Of a stretch of 64,000 nucleotides of DNA, positions 1 to 10,689 are shown in pieces. Positions within the stretch are counted from its first letter, which is position 1. Every line of letters starts with the position of its first letter. A model generated the notes under the pieces. It was not told the DNA's origin, searched no databases, and saw nothing but the letters and a program-made list of their open reading frames with translations. The translations under genes and the position numbers were made by a program. The DNA is taken from positions 16,366,691-16,430,690 of the forward strand of contig JBBCBC010000034.1 in assembly GCA_037126765.1 (NCBI GenBank). The letters are read 5' to 3'. The DNA comes from Stenogyne calaminthoides (lineage: Eukaryota; Streptophyta; Magnoliopsida; Lamiales; Lamiaceae).

Positions 1-205
1 TATTTATTTTTTATTTTTTTATCGGATAAAGTTAGTTGTTAGATGTTAGTAGTTAGTACATCAAGCACCCAAAACACTCCACAAATTCACCAAATCACCT
101 TATAACTCTCATACTTCAATTGTTCCCAGCGAATCGAACCCTGGCCTATAGCATAATTATTAGATTAGGTGATCGGGTGGGAAAGCCATGCCTTTGATTT
201 CAGTT
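1..205 (-). repeat. tRNA-derived SINE-like sequence
   Basis: Read on the minus strand, this stretch has a pol III B-box-like motif, GGTTCGATTCG (130-140), preceded by an A-box-like TGGCTTTCCCA. It ends in an A/T-rich tail at the window edge. This is the usual layout of plant tRNA-derived SINEs. No cloverleaf can be drawn, so it is not a tRNA gene. The tail end may be cut by the window, and no target duplication can be checked. Confidence 0.4.
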
Positions 206-434
206 ATTTATTTATAATACTGAGACACCAAGAAATATTTTTTACAATGAAGAGAGTCAAGAGACAGAGAAAAGATATGATAAATACTTTTATGTGCAAT
301 GACAGATTTTGGGGGCATAGACGTGGTTACCTCTTTGAAATTTAAATTTTTTTTTTTTAAGGAAATCTATATATTTTTTCTTAATTATACTTTCAATTTG
401 TTAAATACTTTTAATTTAGTCCTTACGTCCAAAT

Positions 435-704
435 CCTCTCTCCATGATTTTAAATCCCCTTAAAACTATAAACAAACATAGCCTAAAAGATTAAAGACAT
501 ATTGGTGAATTTGAGAATCCCAACAATGAATATAAATATAATATACTACTTAAATATTCACTTTTTACTTTATATCAAATCCTTCCAAGTTCTCTCTACA
601 TGATTTCAAATCCCCTTAAAACTATACACAAACATAGTCTAAAAGATTAAAGACATATTGGTGAATTTGAGAATACCAACAATGAATATAAATATAATAT
701 ACTA
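435..704. repeat. Direct tandem duplication, two copies about 156 bp apart
   Basis: Two copies of about 114 bp (435-548 and 591-704) share the block running from CATGATTT through AAACATAG and ATATTGGTGAATTTGAGAA to AATATAATATACTA. There are only a few substitutions. The DNA is non-coding and AT-rich, and the second copy runs directly into the Stowaway-like MITE fragment. Confidence 0.8.
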
Positions 705-955
705 TCTCCGTCCTGATTTTGATTATCCGCTTTTCCATAAATAGCCGTCCTAATTTTGTTTATCTATTTCCAAATAAGGCAATAAAGCAACATTCAATAT
801 TATTTAATACTATTATTTCTCTCCACAAAACTCACTTTACACCATTTAATACTATTATTTCCCTCCACCAAACCCATTTGACCTACTTTACACCATTTAA
901 TATTATTATCTCCTATTTTTTCTTAATTTCTGTGTCTACATTAAATTGATAATAA
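705..955. mobile_element. Stowaway-like MITE fragment
   Basis: The left end reads CTATCTCCGTCCTGATTTTG, which resembles the Tc1/mariner Stowaway terminus (CTCCCTCCGTCC). The interior, with repeated TTTAATA(C/T)TATTATTTC and CTCCACCAAAC blocks, matches the reverse complement of 54681-55008. The matching right terminus seen in that copy is missing, so this one is truncated or decayed. The reading frame through it is repeat sequence, not a gene. Confidence 0.6.
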
Positions 956-2073
956 AAACTCTTTCAATTGTATAAAATTTCACCCCCTTGAAAAGATTCG
1001 CTTCCCTTAAAATTAAATCTTGAATTGTATATTAAAAACGAAAATTATACATAAAAAGTAATTAAAACTTTATGTTTCTGAATGTGATTTTGACAACAAA
1101 ATTGTGACTTTCTACTTTTGACTAACTATTGTGGTTTTATATATATTTGGATTTAGATTCATATATTTTAAAGGATTCGAGAGATTGACGCCCGTCTCTC
1201 TCACACAATATCATAGAAGTCATTGACAGTTTTGTCTTTCGCGGTCAAATTCGTTTGTCAACCAGCATTAGCGGGGTTTCAAGTCGTGTGAACTAGTAAT
1301 CTAGAACCTTTAGAAGATATATTGTCCTTTAATTTTCGTAGGTTTTAGATCTAAGTGTTTGCGCAACCTCTACCTATGGAAATTTCCAGATCCTGCAGCC
1401 CCTAATTTTCTCCCAGTTGAGAGCCTTGATTTTATTATTCTTAGTGTTGTCATATAAAGTCAACTCTTGACGTCAAGTTTTTGACACTGTGGGCCTTGAA
1501 ATTCAAATTAGGCAAAGGAGACTACATAGTGGAGGTGGTGGGTCGTTGAATGGGACATTCAGTAGCAGGGGTGGCGGCGTCAGTGAAGATTAGAAGAAGA
1601 TGGCTTGTAAATTTATTTTAAGGCGGCATAGTAATTACATGATTTGTCTTGTTTGTAGAAAACTCAATTATTTGGATCATTGTTTCGCTAGGGTGTTTGG
1701 GTCATTTCTAGGTTCTTATCATTGGGTAGAGCATCTAATTGTTGTGAATGACTTTCTCGATAGTTATTGTTCTTGTAATTCTTAAGTATACATTTCTTCT
1801 GTTTTAAAAATTATATATAGAGAGATATTTTTAATCAAGACTACAAAACTAAATTTTGGGGTGAAATTATTTATTTATCATTTAAAAATATAAGAGTTAT
1901 CAGTTATCATGGGATAGAAATCTATGTAAAATAAATAGAGTTCCAATCAAATATCATGAGCCCACCAAAAGAATTTGCTAATATTATTCACATTAATTAA
2001 TTATGTGTTTTGTGGACTATTACACTAAGATTAGGTTTATTCAACGCACATCCAATAACAACTATGTGTTTAT
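956..2073. other. Intergenic, no recognised gene
   Basis: This is AT-rich sequence with no supported gene. A short open frame at 1600-1785 has a CLVCRKLNYLDHC segment that faintly resembles a decayed copia gag zinc knuckle. A glycine-rich stretch precedes it at about 1530-1590. This could be a tiny retroelement remnant, but the similarity is too weak to annotate as coding. Confidence 0.4.
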
Positions 2074-3198
2074 GAGTAACACTCTTGTGGACCAGGTTCA
2101 CATCATGAACTCTAATTCAATATGACTCATTTTGAGGGATGGGTTAACTGCAATTTTCGCCATTAATTTATTCTCTCATTGTTATTCTATTAAAACTCTA
2201 ACTGTTATGCTATAAAATTATCACTGTTATTTTATAAAATTTTCACTCTTATGCTATAAAACTATCACTGTTATATAAAATTCTCAATGTTATGCTATAA
2301 AACTATCACTGTTAAAACTCTCGTTGTTATGCTATAAAACTATCACTGTTAAAACTCTCGTTGTTATGCTATAAAACTATCACTGTTATTCTATAAAACT
2401 TCCACTGTTACAAAACTCTCACTATTATGTTATAAAATTATCACTGTTAAAACTCTCACTGTAATGTTATAAAACTATCATTGTTATTATATAAAACTTT
2501 CATTGTTATGCTATAAAACTCTCACTGTTATGCTATAAAATTCTTACTATTGTGATATGAAACTATCACTGTTATTTTATATAACTTTCACTATTATGCT
2601 AAAATAAATCACGCAAAATCATTTCACATGAGATGAATTAAAATTCATCCATCAATCAAAAATTAATATTAATTCGCAAGAGACGTCGCATATAAAAATT
2701 TCTCTACAATTAAATTGAGAATCACAAACACCACAAATTATAGATGTGAATCGATTTAAGAAAACAGGGGCCAACGAAGCAGACAATTTCATGTTTAATT
2801 TGAGCAGAAACTTTTTCTTTGTTTTTGACTCAAACACACATCATTAATATCATTTATAATTTAATTGTTATTCTATAAAATTCACAGAGAGAACAGCGTT
2901 CCTTAGATTTTTGGGGGCGATGGTGCCGTTGAAAACAATGTGCGCTCGCAGCGGTGTAGGGAGATCGTTTACGGATGTGCGGCGACCTTCGTGGCGGCGT
3001 TTGGGGTGTATGGGGAGGGGACAGTTCGACGGCGGTGGAGAGGGCAGACGCGATGGTTTCTAGGTGGAGAGAGCAGCGTGAGGTTTTTTTTTTTCTTCAA
3101 AAAATGGGTTCAAGTATATATATCTTACTCATTTGTAATATATGGGTCAAATTTGACCCGAGTTCATAGCATGAACCAGATCTATACAAGTTTTTGTC
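2074..3198. mobile_element. MULE-like non-autonomous element carrying a GC-rich fragment
   Basis: The element is flanked by the exact 10-bp direct repeat ATGTGTTTAT (2064-2073 and 3199-3208), a length typical of Mutator-like elements. Its ends are imperfect inverted repeats. The left end starts GAGTAACACTC and has CCAGGTTCACATCATGAACTC. The right end, reversed, starts GACAAAAACTTG and has CTGGTTCATGCTATGAACTC. The interior holds a minisatellite (2170-2600) and a GC-rich block (about 2906-3080) unlike its surroundings, which looks like a captured piece of a host gene. There is no transposase. The 3861-4099 element has the same termini. Confidence 0.7.
2170..2600. repeat. Degenerate minisatellite, TCACTGTTATGCTATAAAAC-type units
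   Basis: About 20 short irregular units of the form (T)CACTGTTAT(G)CTATAAAACT alternate with shortened CACTGTTAAAACTCT versions. The same CACTGTTATG words form the arms of the small related MITE at 3861-4099. The array therefore looks like an internal expansion of that element's arm. There is no coding potential. Confidence 0.85.
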
Positions 3199-3639
3199 AT
3201 GTGTTTATTAATAAAAAATGTTCCAAAGTGAACTAAAATAAAATAAATTCACAAAACACTTTGTTCATACGAATAAATTAAATATATGGTTAAAGACGAA
3301 CATAGTTGGTTGAAAACCTATCATTTTTGCAAAGATAATGAATTATATAGACGGATACAATGCATGTTTCTCTTAACGCTCTATAAGATTTATTTGTGAC
3401 ATTGTGTGTGCCGCCATACATGCGCCTCCCCCAATATCTACCAACTATTGGGATCGTCCTCACTGGTTTCCGGTTGACTGGAAGTATCTTAGGATCGATT
3501 TATTACTTGAATTTTATATGAATATTCATATTCAATACCTTCACAAGAATGTCATCATCATTTTCTTTATAAAGAGATTCATGAGGTTTGGAGAATAAGA
3601 CATTAGACGAATTAATTACTTGGTAGTGTTATTATATTT

Positions 3640-3830
3640 ACAAAAAATAATATGACAAGTAATAATAATAGAAATAAGTAATTGATTACCATCAGTCACT
3701 CACTCAAGTCACCTCACAAAATATTCATGTTTGATGTTCTAACCAAAAAATAAAAATGCAATCAATAACTCTTAATAATTGACCCTTTAATGATATTCAT
3801 TACCATTATCATTCACAAGTCTGTACAAAG
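3640..3830 (+). repeat. Dispersed repeat, copy 1 (partner at 42805-42990, minus)
   Basis: The stretch includes AATTGATTACC, the (T)CACTCACTCAA block, GTTCTAACCAA, AATGCAATCAA and CATTACCATTATCATT, all in the same order as the reverse complement of 42805-42990. The two copies clearly share an origin, and the length suits a MITE. No clear termini or target duplication were found. Confidence 0.6.
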
Positions 3831-3860
3831 CAATCATAAAAGAATGAAATATTAAATAAA

Positions 3861-4099
3861 GAGTAACACTCATATGAACCAGGTTCACACATGAACTTTA
3901 TCACTGTTATGTGTAAAAACTATCACTGTTATGTACAAAAACTTTCATTATTTAAAATATAAAACATTTTATAAACAATGATTATTTTTGTTCATAACAG
4001 TGATAGTTTTTATACATAACAGTGAGAGTTTTTATATGTAATAGTGATACTTAAATAACCGAGTTCATAGCATGAACTAGATCTAAACAAGTTTTTTTC
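3861..4099. mobile_element. Small MULE-like MITE, same family as 2074-3198
   Basis: It begins GAGTAACACTC and ends ACAAGTTTTTTTC. The flanks TTAAATAAA (3852-3860) and TTAAATTAA (4100-4108) form a 9-bp duplication with one mismatch. Both halves carry CACTGTTATG words in opposite orientation, so most of the 239 bp can fold into one hairpin. There is no coding sequence. Confidence 0.7.
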
Positions 4100-4642
4100 T
4101 TAAATTAATGATATAACTCGATGCAACTAGATTGATTTGGAGGTATGATGTGAAATTGAATGAACTAGTCTGACACTTTTTGAAACATCAAATTAATCAA
4201 GACCTAAAAATCTTACATACGTCTTCCATAATTAATCTCTAAAATAATACCAAACTTTTAATTCCTAGCATTAACCATCATCAAACTTCTCCTACTTTAT
4301 AATTTTTTCTAAAAGAAATGAACTGTAAAGGACCACTGGGTTCAAAAAAATTAAACGGGGGGTGAAAACGGAAATAAGCATATGGTAATTGTCGTAGGTA
4401 GCCAAACAACCTGACTAAAAGCCACATTAACAATGAATTGAGATGCACATGAGTTTCTATAGTTCCATTTTCAAACTAACTAAAAGCCACAATACAGTGC
4501 CATTAATTCACAATGATTTTTTGGATTGAAGGAAGCTCCAGACCATATGACGAGAATAACCAGGAAATTGTGTGTTACCAAACAATGAATACTGCAAACA
4601 ATACATGAATACTGACAAAAGATAATCCAGCACTGAGCACCC
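4100..4642. other. Intergenic, nothing recognised
   Basis: This AT-rich stretch has no supported gene, terminal repeat or array. If the minus-strand gene remnant to the right is real, its 3' untranslated region would lie in the right part. Confidence 0.4.
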
Positions 4643-4885
4643 TTAAGCCTGATGGAAAAAGGTCCAGTTGAACTTGGTTCCAAGCCACAAAAACACTGTT
4701 GCTACAAGGTTTGCCACGAGACTTGCAAAGCAGGCACATAGGCAGTTGCGGCCCAAGCATTTTATAGCTTTCTTCAGAGCACGCCAAACACGACCTAGCA
4801 TGGTCATGGTCTGAACTGGGTTGGCAGCATCAGGATTCTGAACTGGTAGGACAGGGTTGTCATGTTCTCTTCGGCATCGGGAACA
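4643..4885 (-). CDS. Hypothetical protein, possible last exon
   Basis: The minus strand has an open frame of 80 codons ending in TAA at 4643-4645. It starts just after a good acceptor (pyrimidine run then AAG, junction 4885/4886). The translation has an early CxxC pair (CSRC), a basic stretch (GRVWRALKKAIKCLGRNC) and a hydrophobic span (ACFASLVANLVATVFLWLG) that could cross a membrane. A donor-like GTAAGT lies at 4937-4932, but it would give an intron of only 52 nt, short for plants, and the upstream exon is not convincing. The family is not recognised. It may be a gene remnant or a real small gene. Confidence 0.3.
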   Translation of the reverse strand, partial: CSRCRREHDNPVLPVQNPDAANPVQTMTMLGRVWRALKKAIKCLGRNCLCACFASLVANLVATVFLWLGTKFNWTFFHQA

Positions 4886-5344
4886 CTTAAAAAAAGAAAA
4901 ACATAGTTACACCTAATGCTGAAATTGAGACACTTACACATCGATTTCCGATTTTGAGGTGGACATCTAGCAAAACTAAGGCCTAAGTAGATGAATAAAA
5001 CATACAACCATCTAGATCAAAGGCAAGCCTAAGCTGCAACCCCTCTCTAAATCCAATTCAAGCCCGTTCATGATGGAGATGATTTAGGCTTTCCCTTTCC
5101 CTTTGCTCGCGCTCCAAAATCCAGTCTGTTACATTTTGAACTAACTCATAATTAAAAAGCTTAACCGCCAGCGACGTCCAACCGCGGGACCGGTCCGCTT
5201 CGATGCAATTCCGTCTTGCAGGTTTTGGGGTCTCATTCTCGGGAGCGGATATGGTGCAGTATAAGAGCTTCCTTTGCCCCCAAAACGACACCGTTCTACT
5301 CTCCCTTTTCTTCCTTTTTTTTCTTAAGCCCCACAACCCCTATC

Positions 5345-5355
5345 CCTTATATAGG
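5345..5355 (-). promoter_or_regulatory. TATA-box-like sequence, minus strand
   Basis: The minus strand reads CCTATATAAGGG here, followed about 30 nt on by a purine/pyrimidine-rich leader (5330-5270). It is correctly oriented to serve the gene-like segment at 4643-5340. It lies right at the edge of the MITE that starts at about 5354. Confidence 0.35.
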
Positions 5356-6086
5356 TAGGGGAGTAAGTGAAGTCGAGCTTGCTCGCGAGCTATTCGTGCT
5401 CGACTCAAAAAGATCGAAATCGATTCGAATATAATCGAGTTCGAGCTACTCAAGTAGTTATCGAGCTTGTGTTCGAGCTCATAAATACTCAGCTCGAGAG
5501 TCGAGCTTGCACAGTAATTATTATCATGTCATTAATTTTATTAAATAATTATATATATTTATATGTTAATAGTATATTTTATATTTAATTTTATAAAATT
5601 ATATAGATAATCGAGTCGAGCTCGAGCCTAGTTCGAATATATCGAGTTTTTGTCATTAATTTTACTAAATATATATATATTTATATTTTAATAATATATT
5701 TTATATTTAATTTTATAAAATTATATAGGTAATCGAGTCGAGCTCGAGCTTAAAAAATTAGGCTCGACCTAGTTCGAGTCGAGTTTCGAGTATTTTAATC
5801 GAGTCGAGATCGAGCCGAGTTCAATTATATCGAGTTTTTGTCATTAATTTTACTAAATATATATATTTATATTTTAATAATATGTCTTATATTTAATTTT
5901 ATAAAATTATATAGGTAATCGAGTCGAGCTCGAGCCGAGTTAGAGTATATCGAGTCTCTTCTTGAGTCGAGCTTGAGCTTAAAAAATTAGGCTCAGTCGA
6001 ATTCGAGTTGAGTTTCGAGTATTTTAATCAAGTCGAGTTCGAGTTCAACACTACTCGACTTGACTCAGCTCGTTTACACCACTACT
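5354..6086. mobile_element. TIR element with three internal repeats rich in TCGAG
   Basis: The left end reads TAGGGGAGTAAGTGAAG and the right end, reversed, reads TAGTGGTGTAAACGAGC, so the ends are imperfect inverted repeats. Inside, a block of TCATTAATTTTA, an AT-rich core ending AATTTTATAAAATTATATAG, then TCGAGTCGAGCTCGAGC occurs three times (about 5525, 5655 and 5840). The termini resemble the hAT-like MITEs at 10690-11232 and 49346-49821. No clear target duplication was found. Confidence 0.6.
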
Positions 6087-6154
6087 TAATGCCCAAGTCC
6101 CTACTCCCATTATCTTATTATCTTACAGGTTACTATTATATTTTAGGTTCGAGT

Positions 6155-6381
6155 GAGTCTCATGTACTCCCAGTTGCACCGTGCATTCATGGTACATTTT
6201 AGAAACGTGCTACTTTTTATATTGAAAAGTGTAATTTTTTAACACTGAAGCGTGCAACTATCTTTTCATATTAATAGTTGCACGCTTCAGTGTAAATAAA
6301 TTGCACTTCTCAGTATAAAAAATTCGCACGTTTCTAAAATGCACTATAAATTCACGGCGCACTTGGGTGTATACAAGACTT
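6155..6381. mobile_element. Fold-back MITE
   Basis: The two halves are almost perfect inverted repeats of about 105 bp. Both contain ACATTTTAGAAACGTGC or a near variant, and both meet at CACTGAAGCGTGCAACTA. Transcribed RNA would form a single long hairpin. Relatives lie at 9823-10056 and, in reduced form, at 8754-8892. Confidence 0.8.
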
Positions 6382-6979
6382 AAAGACTTAAGTTTTTTGT
6401 TCTATTCAAATAAAAATATTATTTCATCTTCTTTTTTTTACTCGATGTTTTTATTTTATATTCTTACTAGTAATTGAACCCGTGCGATGCACGGTTATGA
6501 TTGCACAATTAATTTAAATCAAAATTTATAAGTATTCATATTAAAATATTTTGTATTTATTTTGAAGAGACAATTTTTTTTTATTGATGATATATTTTTT
6601 ATAGAGAAAGTATTAATGTATCAGAATATTTAAAGTTAATAGTATAAAATAAAAACAGTTGTTGTTGTTGGAAAATTCAAATAAAAGTTAAGAGAAATAA
6701 ATCTGTATTCAACTAATATTTCTCAATCTTGACTATGATCGTCTTTATCTTCTTTGAATATGAACTTATCTTTCTGAATCTTGACTTTGATCATCTTTAT
6801 GTTCTTTGAATTTGAATTTTCTATATCATTGTCAAAATTAGAGACAAAATTTCCTTAGCACAAACTTTAGTAACACTGAAAGTGTCATTAGAATTTTCTT
6901 TATGCTCATCAGATCATTAAATGTAAAATAAGAATCTGCCAAACAAAAATCTCCAAAGCAAAAATAAAAAATTAGGCAT

Positions 6980-7860
6980 TCTGCTGCAAAAAAAAAAATC
7001 ATTAAACCAACAGAAATTGTTTACCAATCAAATAAATCAACATGAACTATAACAACTGTAGTTTTAGTAAGTATTACATGTAAAAGAAACCATTAAACCA
7101 ACATAAATTGTGTAGTAATCAAATAAATCAACTTGAAAAATTATGTTACCAAAATCATTAGATGTAAAATAAGAACATGCAAAACAGAAGTCTTCAAAGC
7201 AACAAAAAAATTAAGAATCTTGTATGAAATATAGACATATAAAAAATCACATAAGATAGAAAAAAAATCATTAAACCAACACAAATTGTGTAGCAAATAA
7301 ATCAATATGAGCTATAAGATTAATATATAATGAAGAATTATCTCACCAAATCATTAGATGTAAAATAAAAACCTGCAAAATAAAAATCCTGCAAAACAAA
7401 AAATCGAATATCAAAAGGAAATTTAAAATTATCTTGTGATTAAGAAGTAGAAAGAGACACAAATAAGGGCAGTAATTTTTGTTTTTCTAAATAATGTTAA
7501 ATTAAGAATCTTGTATGAAATACAGATATAAAAGAAAACCACATAAGTATACTTTAAATAAAATAGATCTGATTGTTAGTAATTATTACTTGCAACAAAA
7601 ATCATTAAACCAACACAAATTGCGTAACAAATAAATCAATATGAACTATAAGATTGATATATGGTGAATATCTCACTAAATCATTAGAATAAAAATCCTG
7701 CAAAATAAAAAATTGAACATCAAAAGCTAAAAATAAAAATAAAAATCCTGCAAAATAAAAAATCAAACATCAAAAGCAAAAGAAAAAAATAAAAGTCCTG
7801 CGAAATAAAAAATCGATCATCAAAAACATAAAATAAACATTAAAAAGTTTTTATGCATAA
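6980..7860. repeat. Degenerate tandem array inside the Helitron
   Basis: At least four spaced copies of CATTAAACCAACA(C/T)AAATTG followed by AATAAATCAA(C/T)ATGA and TCATTAGATGTAAAATAA occur, at about 7000, 7090, 7270 and 7600. A second small motif, ATCCTGCAAAATAAAAAAT, is repeated near the right end. The units have diverged and vary in spacing. No coding frame. Confidence 0.75.
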
Positions 7861-7959
7861 CAGTGATATTAAGTTCAGGATGAATCTTGCAAACTCGTGG
7901 ATTGGATTGTTTATCAACGTGCACAACATAAGTAAAGTATCAAACAATAAATCAGTCAA

Positions 7960-8700
7960 TAAATCTCATTTATGAGAACACACGTCAAATAGAAAAGTAA
8001 AAACCTATGAACAGAAAAATATTCCCTGCAATATACAAACACAAACTCATATTGCTTATTATAAACATATTTATCATATACATTCATAAATAATTGAGAA
8101 CTCAAATTACTTACATTAGTATACCCTGTAGTATACAAAACAAAACATATTAACAAATCCATCTCAAATTATTTACTTTAATATTTCCTGCAATAACAAA
8201 ATCAAATTAACAAAATCATCAAATCAGAAGAATTGCTATGAACAAATAAGAAGAAAAAAGACGTGAATCTACCTACGAACATAAAAATATTTCCTGCAAT
8301 ATACAAAACAAACTGATATTGCTTATTATATACCTTATTATCATAAATATTCATAATTAATTGAGAATTCAAATAACTTATCTCAATATAACATGCAATA
8401 AACAAAACAAAACAGATTAACAAATTCATCTCAAATACTAACCTCAATATTTCCTACAATATACAAAACAAAATTAAATTAATAAATTCACCAGATTAGA
8501 AGAATTGCTATGAACTAAAAAGAAGAAACATATGAACAAAAAAAAAGAAAAAAGTTGTGGATCTACCAACAAACAAAAAAATATTTCCTGCAATGTACAC
8601 ACAAACTGATATTGCTTATTATAAACACAATTGTCATAAACATTTATAATTAATTAATAATGCAAATTACTTACTCAATATACCCTGCAGGAAAAAAAAA
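7960..8700. repeat. About 270-290 bp tandem repeat, three copies
   Basis: The motif TTCCTGCAAT(A/G)TAC recurs at about 8023, 8290 and 8583. GAAGAATTGCTATGAAC recurs at about 8227 and 8499. ATATTGCTTATTATA is present in all three units. The array stops at an A-run near 8695. Open frames through it on the minus strand are repeat-driven and not genes. Confidence 0.8.
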
Positions 8701-8753
8701 AAAAAAAAAAAAAGAAAAAAAGACTTGGATTTTTATAAATAATTTTTGAGTGG

Positions 8754-8892
8754 GTCTCATGTGCACCCAAGTGCATCATGAACTCATGTGAATGACTCAT
8801 TTAAAAAAAATACTTGACCTATTAAATATATTAGACATGTTCTTTGGATACATGAGTAGGGTTGAGACGATTGCACCAGTTACACATGAGAC
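8754..8892. mobile_element. Short fold-back element, third family member
   Basis: GGGTCTCATGTGCACCCAAG on the left faces GTCTCATGTGTAACTGGTGC on the minus strand at the right. The arms match the outer ends of the fold-back MITE at 6155-6381, while the middle differs. It lies inside the Helitron. Confidence 0.5.
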
Positions 8893-9822
8893 TTTATCAT
8901 AATTTTTAGGCATTAAAAAAAAAAAAGGCGTGTACTTTATATATAATTTTTAGGAATAGATCTTCTTATAATATGAGTGTGTATCTTTATATATAATTTA
9001 TAAGAATGAATTTTTACGAATTACGTAATTATGAAATAAAATATTTGATTTAATTAGATAAATTAAAAAGATTATATATATATTTGGTACTGTGTTAAAA
9101 AAATATCATAATTTTCAATCACCAAATTAATATTATGTGGAGTAGCCGACTCGTGCAGTTTGCATATCCATAGATTGCGTTAATTATATTAATGATAATT
9201 AATTTATAATTTATTTACAAAAATTATCTAGTCAAATTTGATCAGTCAAAATCCACCGGAAAGTATCTATGTTATATAAATTGTTGATATTTTTCTATCA
9301 CCAAACTAATGATATATGAATTTTATAAATTATAAAAAAAACAAATAAATAAATTTTATATAAAATGACAACAATCAAAGAAATGTATTCTAATTTATAA
9401 GATACATCTCGTTTAAATGGAAAAATAAAAAATGACCAACTATTGATAGTGCTCCTTATATTAAATATATTATCAGATTAGATGTATTAGGAAATAAAGA
9501 TATTCCAAAGATTTTAGATTTTTTCTCAATTCAATATTTGGATTTTTTTTCAATTTTTTTTTTCTTAATCCATTATTATTTGTTAATATTTTTTTAAAAA
9601 ATTTGTATCCCAATTTAACAACATTTTTTGGCGGGAAAATTCAATAGTTTCCAAATTTGGGGCGGTTTCTGCTTTTATATATATATAGATTCGGTTTAAT
9701 TGTCACTAATTTTAAGATTAAAATGGATTTTATAAACAAGAATAAGTTGCCAAAATTATTTAGACAATTTCATTAACTAAAAACGTGTGAAATTTATTAA
9801 TTTGTGTATTTTATTTATTGAG

Positions 9823-10056
9823 TAGGTCTAATATGCATTCAGGTGCACCGTGTACTTATAGTGTATTTTAAAACTGTGCAACTTGTTATACTGAAAGATG
9901 CAACTTGTTTACATGGAACCGTTTAATTATTAATATGAAAAAATAGTTGCACATTTCAGTATAAATAAAATTACATTTTTCAGTATAAAAAATTGCATGT
10001 AACTAAAATGTACTATGAATGCACGGTGCACGTGAATGTATACAAAACTTAGCCTA
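9823..10056. mobile_element. Fold-back MITE, second full-length copy
   Basis: The left arm (TAGGTCTAATATGCATTC, then GTGCACCGTG) pairs with the right arm, which reads on the minus strand TAGGCTAAGTTTTGTATAC then GTGCACCGTGCATTCATAG. The inner arms share the ACTGAAA(A/G)ATG(C/T)AA words of the 6155-6381 copy. It lies just outside the Helitron's right end. Confidence 0.75.
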
Positions 10057-10377
10057 ATTTATTATTTTATGTTCCCAAAATTTATTTGGAGAATCCTTAT
10101 GAAAAATAGAAAACTGTCTCAATTTTAGCAAAATACTATTAAAGAGAGAAGACAAAAGCATAAAGGGCACTAGTTCCTCTTAAAAACAAAAAAAATGTTC
10201 TTAAAATAACATAATAGAGAGAAAAAAAAAAGGAAGAAGAATTGAAGAAAGGCGAGTAGCGAGGGGTGGGGGGCTTTTGGAAATTAGAAATTAAAAGGAA
10301 AAAAAGAACATGCAAAAAAAAAAAAAGAGTAAAATTGTGGCGTTTTTTGTGTAGAGGAGGCTATGTACTACACCAGA

Positions 10378-10524
10378 GTTGGATCCCCTCCAGTAAATGG
10401 AGGGTCCAATTGAATCTGGACCCTTCAATTTACACATACACACACATACCCGTGCGGGTATATATGAATTTAAGGATTCAGATTCAACTGGACCCTCAAT
10501 TTACTGGGGGATCTGCTCCCGTAC
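10378..10524. mobile_element. Fold-back MITE with GGATCC(C/A) arms
   Basis: GGATCCCCTCCAGTAAATGG then GGGTCCAATTGAATCTGG on the left pairs with its reverse complement on the right (GAGGGTCCAGTTGAATCTGA, and CCCAGTAAATTGAGG). A CA/TA-rich loop contains the small palindrome CCCGTGCGGG. Purine- and A-rich low-complexity DNA precedes it (10200-10335). The open frame across this stretch is not a gene. Confidence 0.7.
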
Positions 10525-10689
10525 TGCACCTGATATGCTTCCCTCATTCTCACAGTAGAAGATAGACCAAAGTACTAAATTGAAGTTCTATTTCGAAAAT
10601 AAATAAATTATTTGTTCTCAATATATTTTCTTCATCATCCATTAGTAGGTTCTATTTAAATCACATTTAGAAGTATCTTGTTGTATGGG

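Larger units (their letters stand above)
6467..9689 (-). mobile_element. Non-autonomous Helitron
   Basis: On the minus strand the element starts TCTATATATATATATAAAAG (5' end at 9689, preceded by A). It ends in the hairpin CCGTGCATCGCACGG followed by about ten bases and CTAG, with host T next (3' end at 6467). TC start, hairpin, CTRR end and insertion between A and T are the Helitron hallmarks. No Rep/helicase frame is present, so it would need an enzyme in trans. The 3.2-kb interior is AT-rich and filled with tandem repeats. Confidence 0.75.

Noticed and set aside
120..140. tRNA gene on the minus strand
   Set aside because: Only B-box and weak A-box motifs are present; no acceptor stem or anticodon arm could be drawn.
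2170..2600. CRISPR-like regular repeats
   Set aside because: Units are adjacent, irregular and without unique spacers, in a plant transposon. A minisatellite explains them.
7956..8447. Two similar minus-strand frames that looked like paralogous small membrane proteins
   Set aside because: They are equivalent positions of the 270-290-bp tandem repeat inside the Helitron; composition is AT-rich and there are no conserved start contexts.
10266..10565. 99-codon frame rich in Lys and Arg
   Set aside because: It is made of an A/G-rich low-complexity run and a fold-back MITE.
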